Shown: positions 26,176 to 34,566, counted from the stretch's first letter. The stretch is 64,000 bases of DNA from Oscillospiraceae bacterium (GCA_024697625.1 JAILFJ010000172.1:18235-82234), one strand, 5' to 3'. The notes: generated by a model from the letters alone, not told the origin. Translations and numbers: made by a program.

Positions 26176-28467
26176 CTATATAGCTGCCGGTCTCAGAACA
26201 CCGACGGCCTCAAGGAGCTCCGTCACCTGTGAGACGGGGACGATCTCGATCTTATCCTTTACCTCCTGCGCCACGTCTTTGAGGTCGTGGAGATTTTCCT
26301 GCGGGATGAATACCTTTGTGACTCCCGCACGCTGGGCGGCCATCAGCTTCTCCGGCAGTCCGCCGATCGGGGTGACCGCACCGCGCAGAGCTACTTCGCC
26401 GGTCATGGCGATATGCGGGTCGACAATGCGCCCGGTCAGCAGAGAGCTCAGCGCTGTAGTCAGAGTCACGCCGGCCGAGGGTCCGTCCTTCGGTACCGCT
26501 CCCGCGGGGACATGGATATGGACGTTATGGGTCTTCAGCTTCTTTGCCTCTTCAGGGAAGAGATTCTCCACCAGACTGAGCGCAATCCGCGCGGATTCCT
26601 TCATCACATCTCCAAGCTGGCCTGTAATAATAAGCTCTCCTTTTCCCGGCAGAAGCGCAGTCTCGATATACAGAATGTCCCCGCCTACCGGGGTCCAGGC
26701 AAGTCCCGTAACAACCCCGGCCTTCGGCGACGGAAGAATGCTGTCATGCCGCACAGGACGGTCCTCGATCTCCTCCCGTACGAGCTCCGGTGTCACCGTG
26801 ACCCGCTCCTCCGGATTCGACGCGACCTTCACAGCCAGAATCCTGCAGAGATTGTCGATGCGTTTCCGCAGGCCACGCACACCCGCCTCCATCGTATAAT
26901 CCGCAATCAGAGTCTCCAGCGCCTCATCCGTGACAGACATCTGTTCCTTCTCGATCCCCATGGCTTCCATGGATTTGGGGACCAGATGTTCCCGGGCAAT
27001 CTGAAGCTTTTCCAGCGGCGTATAGCCCTGGAACTGGATGACCTCCATGCGGTCCAGCAGCGGCTGGGGAACGGTGTCCAGACTGTTCGCCGTGCAGATG
27101 AACAACACGTCAGACAGATCGTACGGCACATTCATATAGTGGTCGGTAAAGGTGTTGTTCTGCTCCGGGTCCAGGACCTCCAGAAGCGCGCTGGCGGGGC
27201 TGCCGTTATAAGACGCCGACAGCTTGTCCACCTCGTCCAGTACCATGACGGGATTTGAGACCCCGCTCTTATGGATGCCGTCCATGATTCGGCCGGGCAT
27301 GGACCCGATGTAGGTGCGGCGGTGGCCGCGGATATCCGACTCATCATGCACGCCTCCGAGGCTGACACGCACGTACTGGCGTCCCAGCGCCCGTGCGATA
27401 CTCTTGCCGATGCTGGTCTTGCCGGTGCCGGGCGCCCCGACAAAGCACAGGATGGAACCGGACTGCTGCTGCTTCAGATTCATGACTGCAATCTGCTGAA
27501 TGATGCGGTCCTTGACCTTCTTCAGGCCGTAATGATCCTCGTCCAGAACCCTGCGCGCTTCGTCCAGGTCGATCCGTTCTGCGGCCTCCTTTTTCCAGGA
27601 GAGCGTTGTCACAAAATCCAGATAGTCATACAGCATCCCCGACTCAACGCTCTCTCTGCTCTCCTGACGCAGCCGGTTGAGCACCTTCTCCGCTTCCTTC
27701 CGGGCGGTCTCGTTCATCCCGGATTCCGCGATGCGCTGGGCAAACTTCTGCACATCGGTGACATTTTCCGGGTGCATGTCGTCGAGTTCCTTCTGCAGGT
27801 GCTCCATCTGACGCCGGATCGCCGCTTCCCGATACCGCTGCTGATACTCCTGCTGCTGAGAGGAATTGGCTTCGCTGGTGATGCGGCCTACCTCCATAAA
27901 TTCATAGAGTATCTTTTCGATCATCTCCGCCCGCTTTGCCCTGCTGTCCTCCGCCAGGAGCGCATAGCGTTCTTCGTTGGAGATCTGCAGGATCGGGGAC
28001 ATGGCACAGGCCGCGCCGCCGACCGAGTCTACCTGATCGATGAAATACGATGCGTTCTCCGCCACATTCATGGCCTCTGCCAGGCGCCTCATCTCCTGCT
28101 TGAGACTCTTTACCTTCTCGGCCTCTTCCTGCGGCGGCAGATCTTCCTCATCCCTGCGTCGGGAAGTCATGACCTTGATCGTATGGTCCGGATAAATCCG
28201 GGCATCCTCCAGATTCACGCGGTACTGGGTACGGATCACAACATATCCCTGCTGGTTCAGCTCCGTGATATTGCCGGCCACGCCGATGGGATAGAAGTCG
28301 TTCTCGCTCAGCTCCGAAAATGATTTGTTCGTCTTCGCGACAAGCATGATCACCTTCTCCCCGACCGCCACGCCGTTGGTGCCGGCATTGCGACGCATCT
28401 GATCGAGCGGGAAGATCAGCGACGCATCCGCAGACAGAATCATATTATAGGTTGGCACAACTATCAT
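26176..28467 (-). CDS. lon: ATP-dependent protease Lon
   Basis: A 763-residue LonA, a cytosolic serine protease of the AAA+ class that degrades damaged and regulatory proteins. The N-terminal LON domain starts at residue 3 (VVPTYNMILSADASLIFPLDQM). The ATPase shows Walker A CFVGAPGTGKTSIGKS, a GGVHDESDIRGHRRTYIG block, Walker B VMVLDEVDKL and sensor 1 FICTANSLD. The protease domain has the catalytic Ser in VPKDGPSAGVTL and the Lys in GGLPEKLMAA. Length is normal. GGAGG lies 6 bases before the ATG. A palindrome matching the tetR operator lies 21 bases upstream of the start. Confidence 0.97.
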   Translation of the reverse strand: MIVVPTYNMILSADASLIFPLDQMRRNAGTNGVAVGEKVIMLVAKTNKSFSELSENDFYPIGVAGNITELNQQGYVVIRTQYRVNLEDARIYPDHTIKVMTSRRRDEEDLPPQEEAEKVKSLKQEMRRLAEAMNVAENASYFIDQVDSVGGAACAMSPILQISNEERYALLAEDSRAKRAEMIEKILYEFMEVGRITSEANSSQQQEYQQRYREAAIRRQMEHLQKELDDMHPENVTDVQKFAQRIAESGMNETARKEAEKVLNRLRQESRESVESGMLYDYLDFVTTLSWKKEAAERIDLDEARRVLDEDHYGLKKVKDRIIQQIAVMNLKQQQSGSILCFVGAPGTGKTSIGKSIARALGRQYVRVSLGGVHDESDIRGHRRTYIGSMPGRIMDGIHKSGVSNPVMVLDEVDKLSASYNGSPASALLEVLDPEQNNTFTDHYMNVPYDLSDVLFICTANSLDTVPQPLLDRMEVIQFQGYTPLEKLQIAREHLVPKSMEAMGIEKEQMSVTDEALETLIADYTMEAGVRGLRKRIDNLCRILAVKVASNPEERVTVTPELVREEIEDRPVRHDSILPSPKAGVVTGLAWTPVGGDILYIETALLPGKGELIITGQLGDVMKESARIALSLVENLFPEEAKKLKTHNVHIHVPAGAVPKDGPSAGVTLTTALSSLLTGRIVDPHIAMTGEVALRGAVTPIGGLPEKLMAAQRAGVTKVFIPQENLHDLKDVAQEVKDKIEIVPVSQVTELLEAVGVLRPAAI

Positions 28468-28487
28468 GGGTATTCCTCCATATAAAG

Positions 28488-28505
28488 TAAATGAATATTC
28501 GTTTA
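28488..28505. promoter_or_regulatory. TetR-type operator upstream of lon
   Basis: TAAATGAATATTCGTTTA, an 18-base near-perfect inverted repeat just upstream of the lon ribosome site. It closely matches the palindrome TAAACGAACATTCGGTTA inside the promoter of the tetR gene, so the same regulator probably binds both. Confidence 0.65.
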
Positions 28506-28574
28506 AAACTGTCTTTTATGATTCCCTGCCTGTCGGCAGGGATCAGTCATATGCTGCTCCGGGCTGTGGCTGGA

Positions 28575-28610
28575 GTCAGTCTCTCAGTAGCTATGGTCAG
28601 TCTCTCAGTA
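28575..28610. repeat. Short direct repeat covering the tetR stop codon
   Basis: GTCAGTCTCTCAGTA occurs at 28575-28589 and again at 28596-28610. The second copy contains the minus-strand stop codon of tetR. It looks like a small local duplication. Confidence 0.5.
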
Positions 28611-29165
28611 CAGCAAAAGCGCCTGCAGCATTCTGATCAGCTCAGAGAGCTGATCTTCCTCAGAGGTCTGCATGCATCGGTTCATTGCCAGGAAGCGTAC
28701 CGGCGCAAACAGCACTGCGCCCACATTCCAGTCACTGTAAGTCCGAAGGACCCCCCGGGTCTGATAACTGTGGATCAGATCCAGTATATCACAGCTGCAC
28801 TCCTCTTCCGAGACCCGCTCCGAGAGGGTCGGGCAACGGGAACACTGTTCCACAAAGCTGAAGACATCCTCATGCTCCCGGCTGAAGCTGTAGCAGCCGC
28901 GGACGATGGTCTCGATCAAAGTGTCTCCGTCCATGTCCGGACGCACCCTCTGCATCAGATAGCGGTACGGCGCACGCGAGTATTCCCGGAAGACCTCGGC
29001 CAGCATCTCTTCCTTGCTGTCGTAGTACACATAGATCGTGGCAGGGGAGACGCCCGCTTCCTTCGCAATCTTGGAAACGGAAGCTCCGTCGATCCCTTCC
29101 CGCAGGATCAGGCGTACCATCGCATCCTTGATCCGCTGTTGTTTGTCCTGGTCCTTCAGACGCAT
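28605..29165 (-). CDS. TetR/AcrR-family regulator, likely controlling itself and lon
   Basis: A 186-residue dimeric repressor. The N-terminal helix-turn-helix (about 20-50) reads GASVSKIAKEAGVSPATIYVYYDSKEEM in two overlapping blocks typical of TetR. The C-terminal ligand domain has several Cys (SFVEQCSRC, SEEECSCD), which might sense redox or metals; that is inference. The start ATG follows GGGAGGTG. A palindrome fills its promoter spacer and a like one precedes lon, which lies downstream on the same strand 137 bases away. Confidence 0.88.
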   Translation of the reverse strand: MRLKDQDKQQRIKDAMVRLILREGIDGASVSKIAKEAGVSPATIYVYYDSKEEMLAEVFREYSRAPYRYLMQRVRPDMDGDTLIETIVRGCYSFSREHEDVFSFVEQCSRCPTLSERVSEEECSCDILDLIHSYQTRGVLRTYSDWNVGAVLFAPVRFLAMNRCMQTSEEDQLSELIRMLQALLLY

Positions 29166-29191
29166 AAGGCGTTCACCTCCCGATGCGGTTA

Positions 29192-29220
29192 ATAATAAAC
29201 GAACATTCGGTTATTGTCAA
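29192..29220 (-). promoter_or_regulatory. tetR promoter with embedded operator
   Basis: Minus-strand TTGACA, 17-base spacer, TATTAT. The inverted repeat TAAACGAACATTCGGTTA (29196-29213) occupies the spacer and the edge of the -10, a classic layout for autorepression. Confidence 0.8.
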
Positions 29221-29256
29221 GTGCTCAGATGTGACCTTTCCGTAAACATGCAATGT

Positions 29257-29412
29257 TCATCCCTGCGACTTATTCTCCGAGTAGATCTTCTGCTCAACTG
29301 CTTCCTTGATTGGCTGTATCAAATCATGCTTCTTCAGCCAGAGAATGTACCGCTTTCCCAACAACATACTGACAAAAAATCCAAGGAAGAGCGCTGCCAG
29401 TACCTGTACCAT
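29257..29412 (-). CDS. Small MraY-like membrane protein
   Basis: A 51-residue protein starting MVQVLAALFLGFF at 29412, where AGGAGGG lies 9 bases upstream; a longer frame to 29451 would need a TTG start. It has one transmembrane helix followed by a basic LGKRYILWLKKHDLIQPIKE segment and a charged tail. The pattern resembles the first helix and cytoplasmic loop of the peptidoglycan lipid-I synthase MraY, but nothing of the catalytic part is present. It may be a genuine small protein or a decoy fragment; its function is unknown. Confidence 0.6.
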   Translation of the reverse strand: MVQVLAALFLGFFVSMLLGKRYILWLKKHDLIQPIKEAVEQKIYSENKSQG

Positions 29413-29498
29413 CACAGATCCCTCCTGACCAATGCTTATTTTATAATCCAAACCATACTCATCCGACGGTTACCTCCAGTATCTACAGAAAGAATCTC

Positions 29499-30149
29499 TC
29501 ACCGCCTGCTGCGCAGCTTGTGATCCTTCTTGATTTTTCTGCTCCAGTTCGCGTCAATCGGCGCTCCCATCCGCTGTGCACAGACGGTATCCGCCAGTGA
29601 CCGGAAAGCAAGCGTAGTTCCTTTGCTGTCGGCCATATAGTCCACCGCCCGATCAGCACCGATCCCGATTCGGTCGGCCGTCTCTACGGCGTCAATATTT
29701 GCCGCAAGGAAGAGAAATTCCCAGCCGTACTTTTCCTTCTCGTGCTCGACCTTCTTCCTGACCTCATCACTGCTGTAATAATGACTCGCGTTCTCCAGAC
29801 CGTCTGTCATGATCACAAAAGTCGTATGCTCCGGCACGTCCTCCGGTCTCGCGTACTTATGGATGTGGACAATATGGTCGATCGTGTTGCCCATCGCATC
29901 CAAAAGCGCGGTGCAGCCTCCGGGCATATAGTCCTTCCCGGTCATGGGCTGGATTTCTTTCAGATCCACCCGGTCATGGATGCGGTCAATCCTGGTGTCA
30001 AAGAGCACCGTGGTGACATAGCACGGTCCGTCCACCTGCTTCTGCCGCTCGATCATGCTGTTGAAGCCGCCGATCGTGTCGCTCTCCAACCCGCTCATAG
30101 AGCCACTGCGGTCCAGGATAAAAACCAGCTCTGTAATGTTGTTGTTCAT
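29499..30149 (-). CDS. TerY-like VWA-domain protein
   Basis: A 216-residue cytosolic protein consisting almost wholly of a VWA domain. The MIDAS motif is FILDRSGSMSG near residue 10, with the Thr position in PGGCTALLDAMG and the distal Asp in IMTDGLENAS. This is the TerY-type architecture seen in tellurite/stress and conflict clusters. A basic tail (SRKIKKDHKLRSRR) ends it. It is 78 bases downstream of the macro-domain gene on the same strand. Its AGGAGG ribosome site is paired in an inverted repeat. Confidence 0.85.
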   Translation of the reverse strand: MNNNITELVFILDRSGSMSGLESDTIGGFNSMIERQKQVDGPCYVTTVLFDTRIDRIHDRVDLKEIQPMTGKDYMPGGCTALLDAMGNTIDHIVHIHKYARPEDVPEHTTFVIMTDGLENASHYYSSDEVRKKVEHEKEKYGWEFLFLAANIDAVETADRIGIGADRAVDYMADSKGTTLAFRSLADTVCAQRMGAPIDANWSRKIKKDHKLRSRR

Positions 30150-30154
30150 AGTCG

Positions 30155-30197
30155 AAAACCTCCTTCATGATGATGGCATCATTATACAGGAGGTTTT
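30155..30197. promoter_or_regulatory. Inverted repeat covering the VWA ribosome site
   Basis: Ten-base-pair arms AAAACCTCCT/AGGAGGTTTT. On the minus strand the 3' arm is the Shine-Dalgarno of the VWA gene (9 bases before ATG), so it would be sequestered in transcripts read through from the macro gene. A TATAAT lies in the loop (30181-30186); transcripts starting from it would escape the stem. Confidence 0.5.
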
Positions 30198-30227
30198 TCT
30201 GTATTTGGTCACTCTGAAAGAGACGTT

Positions 30228-31385
30228 TTAACCGCCGAGCAAGGCCTGATCATGGTAGAAAAGCAGCTCGTTGATCTCGAAGATATCATAGCACTTTTGC
30301 AGAATACAGTACTCTATGATGACATCAAATAAGATGCTGTGAGACAGGCTGTATCCCGCCTTCTGAAGCAGCTCACCTGTCTCATCCAGCGAGAGCTCCA
30401 GCGCTATCGCCACGGCCACCGCTGTTACCTTTTTAGGATGATAGTCCGCTGATTTCATCTTTGAGAAGGTCTGTTTGGTAATATTTGCTCTTTTGTAGAA
30501 GTCGGAATCTTTCCGGAAGCCTTCCTCATCAATTTTCCTCATCATCATCTGGGAAAAGCTCTCATCCAGAACTGGTTTCTGTCCCCGTCTGAAAAAATCA
30601 AACGAAAGCAGCATTCCCGGGCCTGCTGCCTTCGATTCCCGGCCCTGCTGCGCTTCTTTTCTTGGTTTCCTTGGATGAAAAGAACCTGGCCTGCTGCTTG
30701 GTTCTGAGAACGACGGTTCTGCGGCTGTCGTATAGCTATACGGTGCCTGCGGCTTTTTTCTCCGCTCTGCCTCTATTTCTTCCTCTGTAATCGCATGGAA
30801 GGAAGCTGTGCTGGCCATCTCGACAGCTTCCCATTCTCGCTCTCGTCTACTTTCCTCTCTCTCCCTGACATAGCGAAGATAATGCTCCAGATCGTCCAAC
30901 ATTTCCGGAGCAGGCTGGAACTGTGCCCTGTCATGGATTACAAGGATGATCTGGATATCCTCATGCTCCAACAGATATCTTTGTATCTCCTCCATCGCTG
31001 CCCGAAGAACTATCTCTTTAGGAATCTCTCTGGTGCCGCTGCCGATCAGCGGAAAAGCAATCGTCTTAAAAGATCGCTCCGAGACAATACGCAGGCAGCC
31101 CCTGTAGCATTTGTGAAGGTAATAGATATCCTGTTCTTTCCCATCCCACCACGGAGCGACCGTATGGATAATATATTTGCAGTTAGAAAGGTGGGATCGT
31201 GTCAGGATCGCATCTCCGATATCAAGGCAGGCGTATCTGTTGCATTCTCTCCGGAGCGACGGTCCTGCAGCATTATGGATTTGTCTATCCAGGCCTCCGC
31301 TCCCGCTGAAGCATTCATCCGTTGGGTTGATGATTGCATCACAATTGACAGAAAGGAGATCCGATTTGATAATCTGAAAAGGCAT
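30228..31385 (-). CDS. Macro-domain protein with a C-terminal helical/HTH-like domain
   Basis: A 385-residue protein. Residues about 1-165 form a macro domain that binds or removes ADP-ribose: CDAIINPTDECFSGSGGLDRQIHNAAG carries the usual N-x-x-x and G-G-x-D blocks, and PLIGSGTREIPKE is the second loop. A charged, Pro/Ser-rich linker (about 185-265) follows. The C-terminal 110 residues have a helical region with a helix-turn-helix-like RANITKQTFSKMKSADYHP and SLDETGELLQKAGYSLSHS; similar tails occur in other Firmicutes proteins. The start at 31385 is supported by AGGAG; a longer frame to 31451 lacks it. Confidence 0.8.
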   Translation of the reverse strand: MPFQIIKSDLLSVNCDAIINPTDECFSGSGGLDRQIHNAAGPSLRRECNRYACLDIGDAILTRSHLSNCKYIIHTVAPWWDGKEQDIYYLHKCYRGCLRIVSERSFKTIAFPLIGSGTREIPKEIVLRAAMEEIQRYLLEHEDIQIILVIHDRAQFQPAPEMLDDLEHYLRYVREREESRREREWEAVEMASTASFHAITEEEIEAERRKKPQAPYSYTTAAEPSFSEPSSRPGSFHPRKPRKEAQQGRESKAAGPGMLLSFDFFRRGQKPVLDESFSQMMMRKIDEEGFRKDSDFYKRANITKQTFSKMKSADYHPKKVTAVAVAIALELSLDETGELLQKAGYSLSHSILFDVIIEYCILQKCYDIFEINELLFYHDQALLGG

Positions 31386-31517
31386 TTGAGATTTCTCCTG
31401 ATAATCGTGTACACTGAAAAAGCAGATATCCTGCACACGACAGAATTGCAAATCATTTTTAGCGAATCGCGTTCTTCCTGCTTCTCACTCAGAGAATTCG
31501 TCCTTCTTTAGCCTGCT

Positions 31518-32582
31518 TCAGGTTCCTTCCCTTTCCGGCTTCACCCGGACCAGTGCGAGCTCTGTCAGCCTTGGTACGGCTACAGGGTGCAGCTCCGCGA
31601 TTCCCCCTTTGAGGCAGAGGCTTACGCAGAGTGTGCAGGCACTGCACTTCCAGGGAGTCACAAAGATCAGGCTGTTCCCGTTCTCCTCCGGCTGAATGCG
31701 GATGGCCTTCTGCGGACAGATCTTTTCGCAGATCCCGCAGGCGGTACAGTGAATGTTAAAATGCGGAAGGGTCACCGTGAAGCGCCGTTCGGGATTCTTT
31801 TCATTGGATTGCTCTGTGCCGTAGCCTCTTCTGTCGGGCTGTGATACTGCCGCTGTCTGTTCCTTCTCCAGCCTCTGTACCTCGGCAGCCAGCATCCGGC
31901 GGTACTGCATGCCGAAATCCTCCTCCGACTCTTCCAAGAAGGGGAGTCTGTCTGCTACGGCCTGCATCGCGTTTTTTGCAGCGGTGCGCTTCATACCGGA
32001 GAAGAGGCCTCTCCGTGTCAGGCGTTTTTCTCCGGGATTCTCCTGTTCCAGGGCTTCGGGTTCTGTCTCTTCCTCCCCGTGCAGGATAAGCACCCGGTCA
32101 GCTTCCGCTTCCCCGAGGAAGGCCCGGAGCGCTTCCAGATTCTCCTCCAGGCAGGCCTGCCAGTCCGTCTCCGGACAGGATGCGCAGGTATCGGTTCTGA
32201 GGGCGATCTTCCCTCTCAGGGCGCAGACCGCCAGCAGCTCCCAGGGGAGAGCGCCGAGGCAGCGGACCCGGATATCCGCCCGGGCCTCTTCCCGCCGGCA
32301 GGCAAAGACCGTGGTTTTCCCGAAGTCGATCTCCTCCGAGAACCGCTTCCTCGCGGTGGCGGAGAAGGTGAAGCAGCGGGTGGGACAGTTCGCCGTACAG
32401 ATCCCGCAGTCGACACAGCGGCTCCAGTCCAGCTTTGCGCCTCCCTTCAGGCTGAAGACACCGGTGGGGCACAGCTCGCTGCAGCGTGTGCAGACCACCC
32501 GGCGCTGCTTACGGTTGATGCAGCGGTCGGGATAGTAGAACGGATGATCTGTCCGGATAAAATCCGTCGGGCGAAGTGTCAT
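31518..32582 (-). CDS. Polyferredoxin (four 4Fe-4S sites), NapF-like
   Basis: A 354-residue electron-transfer protein with two pairs of 4Fe-4S motifs. The N-terminal pair is CTRCSELCP and CVDCGICTANCP; the C-terminal pair is CTACGICEKICP and CSACTLCVSLC. A middle region has extra Cys (CASCPETDWQAC) and a TRRGLFSGMKR segment like the RRxxF motifs of NapF-type proteins. There is no clear N-terminal export signal. The start overlaps the radical SAM stop by 4 bases, so the two are translationally coupled. It probably feeds electrons to the radical SAM enzyme or takes part in maturation of the nearby molybdoenzyme. Confidence 0.8.
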   Translation of the reverse strand: MTLRPTDFIRTDHPFYYPDRCINRKQRRVVCTRCSELCPTGVFSLKGGAKLDWSRCVDCGICTANCPTRCFTFSATARKRFSEEIDFGKTTVFACRREEARADIRVRCLGALPWELLAVCALRGKIALRTDTCASCPETDWQACLEENLEALRAFLGEAEADRVLILHGEEETEPEALEQENPGEKRLTRRGLFSGMKRTAAKNAMQAVADRLPFLEESEEDFGMQYRRMLAAEVQRLEKEQTAAVSQPDRRGYGTEQSNEKNPERRFTVTLPHFNIHCTACGICEKICPQKAIRIQPEENGNSLIFVTPWKCSACTLCVSLCLKGGIAELHPVAVPRLTELALVRVKPEREGT

Positions 32583-33868
32583 AACATCGCCTCATCGAAT
32601 TCCGACGCGCGGATCGGGTCGATCCGGAGCTCCCGGATCACGGATTCTCCGTCCCGGAACTCCCGGATGTTATACGAAATACCGAGCTCCATATCCTTTT
32701 TCTTCAGCAGCATCGCACAGGCCGGCGAGCACCGGAGGAAGTCCCGGCCCGTGCTGAAGTCGGTGCGCTGTCTCGCGCGGAACAGGCGCTCTGCTTCCTT
32801 CATGTCTCGTCCGAAGACCTTGATCGTCTTCAGATAGAAGTCCTTCTCCGACATCACGAAGGTGCCGTCCTCCGGCATCGCATTCAGATTCTGCTGGTAC
32901 ACCTGACCGAAGTGCTTGTTCTCCAGCGAGCAGTAATGTACGCTGAGCCGGTACTGCTTCTGCACCGCCTCCCGGAGGAGCTTCAGCGCGACGGCTTCAC
33001 TCCCGTCCACGGGCAGGCCTCCCGCATACCAGAAGTTATACAGGGTCCGGTACGGCGGCCAGCGCAGGGCGTAGCCCCGCTTCCGGAATTCTTCGGCGTT
33101 GTGATAGGGGAAACAGAGCTCCAGCAGGTTGATCCCGTAGATTCCCAGCTCCTCCAGCCGCGCGAGGATACCTTTCATCTCCTCTTCCGCGTCCGGCATC
33201 ACCGGCATCTCGACCATCACCCGGGGGATGTATTCCCGCGCCATTGCCAGATTCCGCCAGACCTTTTCGCTTCGCTCCGGAATATCGTCCAGCTTGATGC
33301 TGAAGCGGATCTCCTCCAGTCCTTCGCCTCGCAGGGCATCCAGCAGGTCGGCATCCAGCAGGTCGCCGGAGGTGTAGAGCCTCAGAGAGGCCTCCGGCCA
33401 CAGGCTGCGGGCCATACGGAAGTAGGCCACACAGTCCTCCCGGTGCAGAAGCGGCTCGCCCCCCGTCAGCGCAATATATTTCATCTTCGGATTCCGGCGG
33501 TGCTGATTCTTCAGCTCTGTCTGCCAATCCTTCGTTGCCCCGGAATAGTCCTCGAATTCGGTCTGATTGGGGTTGAAGCAGAAGAAGCAGCTCCGATGGC
33601 ACATCAGGGACAGGATTCCCGTATAGCTGTCGATGCCGGTCCGGCACGCGGCACAGGCGCCGCATACCTCCCCGTGTACGAGGCTCGCCCCCTCGTTGCG
33701 TTCCGAGATTCCCAGCGTGCGCAGCTCCGACCGCAGAGCCCGGAGCTCCTCCTCCCGGTCGGGAGCAAAGAGCAGCCCGAACTGTTCCACCTGCTCGGTG
33801 AAGCTGCTGTAGATTTCCTGATACTGTCTGATATAGTCCCGAAGGACCGGATTGCGGATCTCCATCAT
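32579..33868 (-). CDS. Radical SAM protein of unknown specificity
   Basis: A 429-residue radical S-adenosylmethionine enzyme. The cluster motif CHRSCFFC (CxxxCxxC) lies near residue 95, preceded by CGACAAC, which may bind an extra cluster or zinc. A glycine-rich SAM contact TGGEPLLHRED follows. The C-terminal region has three more Cys (HYCSLE, RCSPAC) that could hold an auxiliary cluster. It overlaps the NTPase gene upstream and the polyferredoxin gene downstream by 4 bases each. I do not recognise a characterised subfamily; the setting suggests cofactor or enzyme maturation. Confidence 0.82.
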   Translation of the reverse strand: MMEIRNPVLRDYIRQYQEIYSSFTEQVEQFGLLFAPDREEELRALRSELRTLGISERNEGASLVHGEVCGACAACRTGIDSYTGILSLMCHRSCFFCFNPNQTEFEDYSGATKDWQTELKNQHRRNPKMKYIALTGGEPLLHREDCVAYFRMARSLWPEASLRLYTSGDLLDADLLDALRGEGLEEIRFSIKLDDIPERSEKVWRNLAMAREYIPRVMVEMPVMPDAEEEMKGILARLEELGIYGINLLELCFPYHNAEEFRKRGYALRWPPYRTLYNFWYAGGLPVDGSEAVALKLLREAVQKQYRLSVHYCSLENKHFGQVYQQNLNAMPEDGTFVMSEKDFYLKTIKVFGRDMKEAERLFRARQRTDFSTGRDFLRCSPACAMLLKKKDMELGISYNIREFRDGESVIRELRIDPIRASEFDEAML

Positions 33869-34407
33869 CTGCCCAGCCTTTCATTCCAGCTTTCGATCAC
33901 CCGGAGCAGCTCTTCATACAGTGCTTCCCGGTTCTCTTCCGTCACCATGTATCGGGCCACCTTCGGATGACAGTGCACCCTGCCCAGAAACCCCATCTCC
34001 GGCGCCCCGGCCTTTGCAGTCGCGAGCACCGGGATGTCGCCGTCCAGCAGCTCCAGAACCCTGTCGCAGAAAGCCGTCGCCCCGGTCTCCATGAAGCCCA
34101 GCTCGTCCATGGCGACAATTCCGTCCGGCTTTGCGTCCATCAGCTTTACGCCCAGTGTGTTGAAAACCTCCGGATACACCGTCCGTTCCTTCATGTTGCA
34201 GTCGCCCAGGTGGTTCTCGTCCGTACAGAGGCCGTTCGTCTGCCCGGCCGGGAACATATAGATCTCATGATAACCGTCCTCCCGGGTATTCATGATTCCG
34301 GTCGAGAAACCGTATACCGGCATCCGGCAGGCTGCCAGCAGCCGGTTGAACAGCTCTGTCTTTCCGGAATTGCGTTTTCCGCAGATCAGGATATGCCTCT
34401 GTTCCAT
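33865..34407 (-). CDS. P-loop nucleoside-triphosphatase (NTPase_1/THEP1-like)
   Basis: A 180-residue P-loop protein. Walker A is LICGKRNSGKTELFNRLL at residues 7-24, and Walker B is IVAMDELGFME near 100. The overall order matches the THEP1/NTPase_1 family. MobB, which binds GTP in molybdopterin-guanine-dinucleotide synthesis, has a comparable P-loop size, so a MobB-like role is conceivable but unproven. It heads a three-gene unit with the radical SAM and polyferredoxin genes. Confidence 0.75.
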   Translation of the reverse strand: MEQRHILICGKRNSGKTELFNRLLAACRMPVYGFSTGIMNTREDGYHEIYMFPAGQTNGLCTDENHLGDCNMKERTVYPEVFNTLGVKLMDAKPDGIVAMDELGFMETGATAFCDRVLELLDGDIPVLATAKAGAPEMGFLGRVHCHPKVARYMVTEENREALYEELLRVIESWNERLGR

Positions 34408-34472
34408 TGTCTCTCCGCTCCTTCGCGCCTGTGCGGGCAGCCTGCCGACAGCTGCCCGGCATATTTTTTATC

Positions 34473-34502
34473 AGCCGCCCGGGTTCTGTATCCCCCGGAC
34501 GG
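34473..34502. other. Hairpin in the leader of the NTPase operon
   Basis: Stem GCCGCCCGGG/CCCGGACGGC with a 10-base loop (one wobble on the minus strand). A second stem, CGGGCAG/CTGCCCG, lies at about 34430-34460. On the plus strand the first is followed by CGTTTTTA. On the minus strand there is no T-run, so it is more likely an mRNA structure or processing site in the 159-base leader. Confidence 0.45.
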
Positions 34503-34566
34503 CCGTTTTTACATCTGCTGTGGTTTATCTATTCAATTCAGGTCCCGTGGGATCTGTCCGGTCCGT

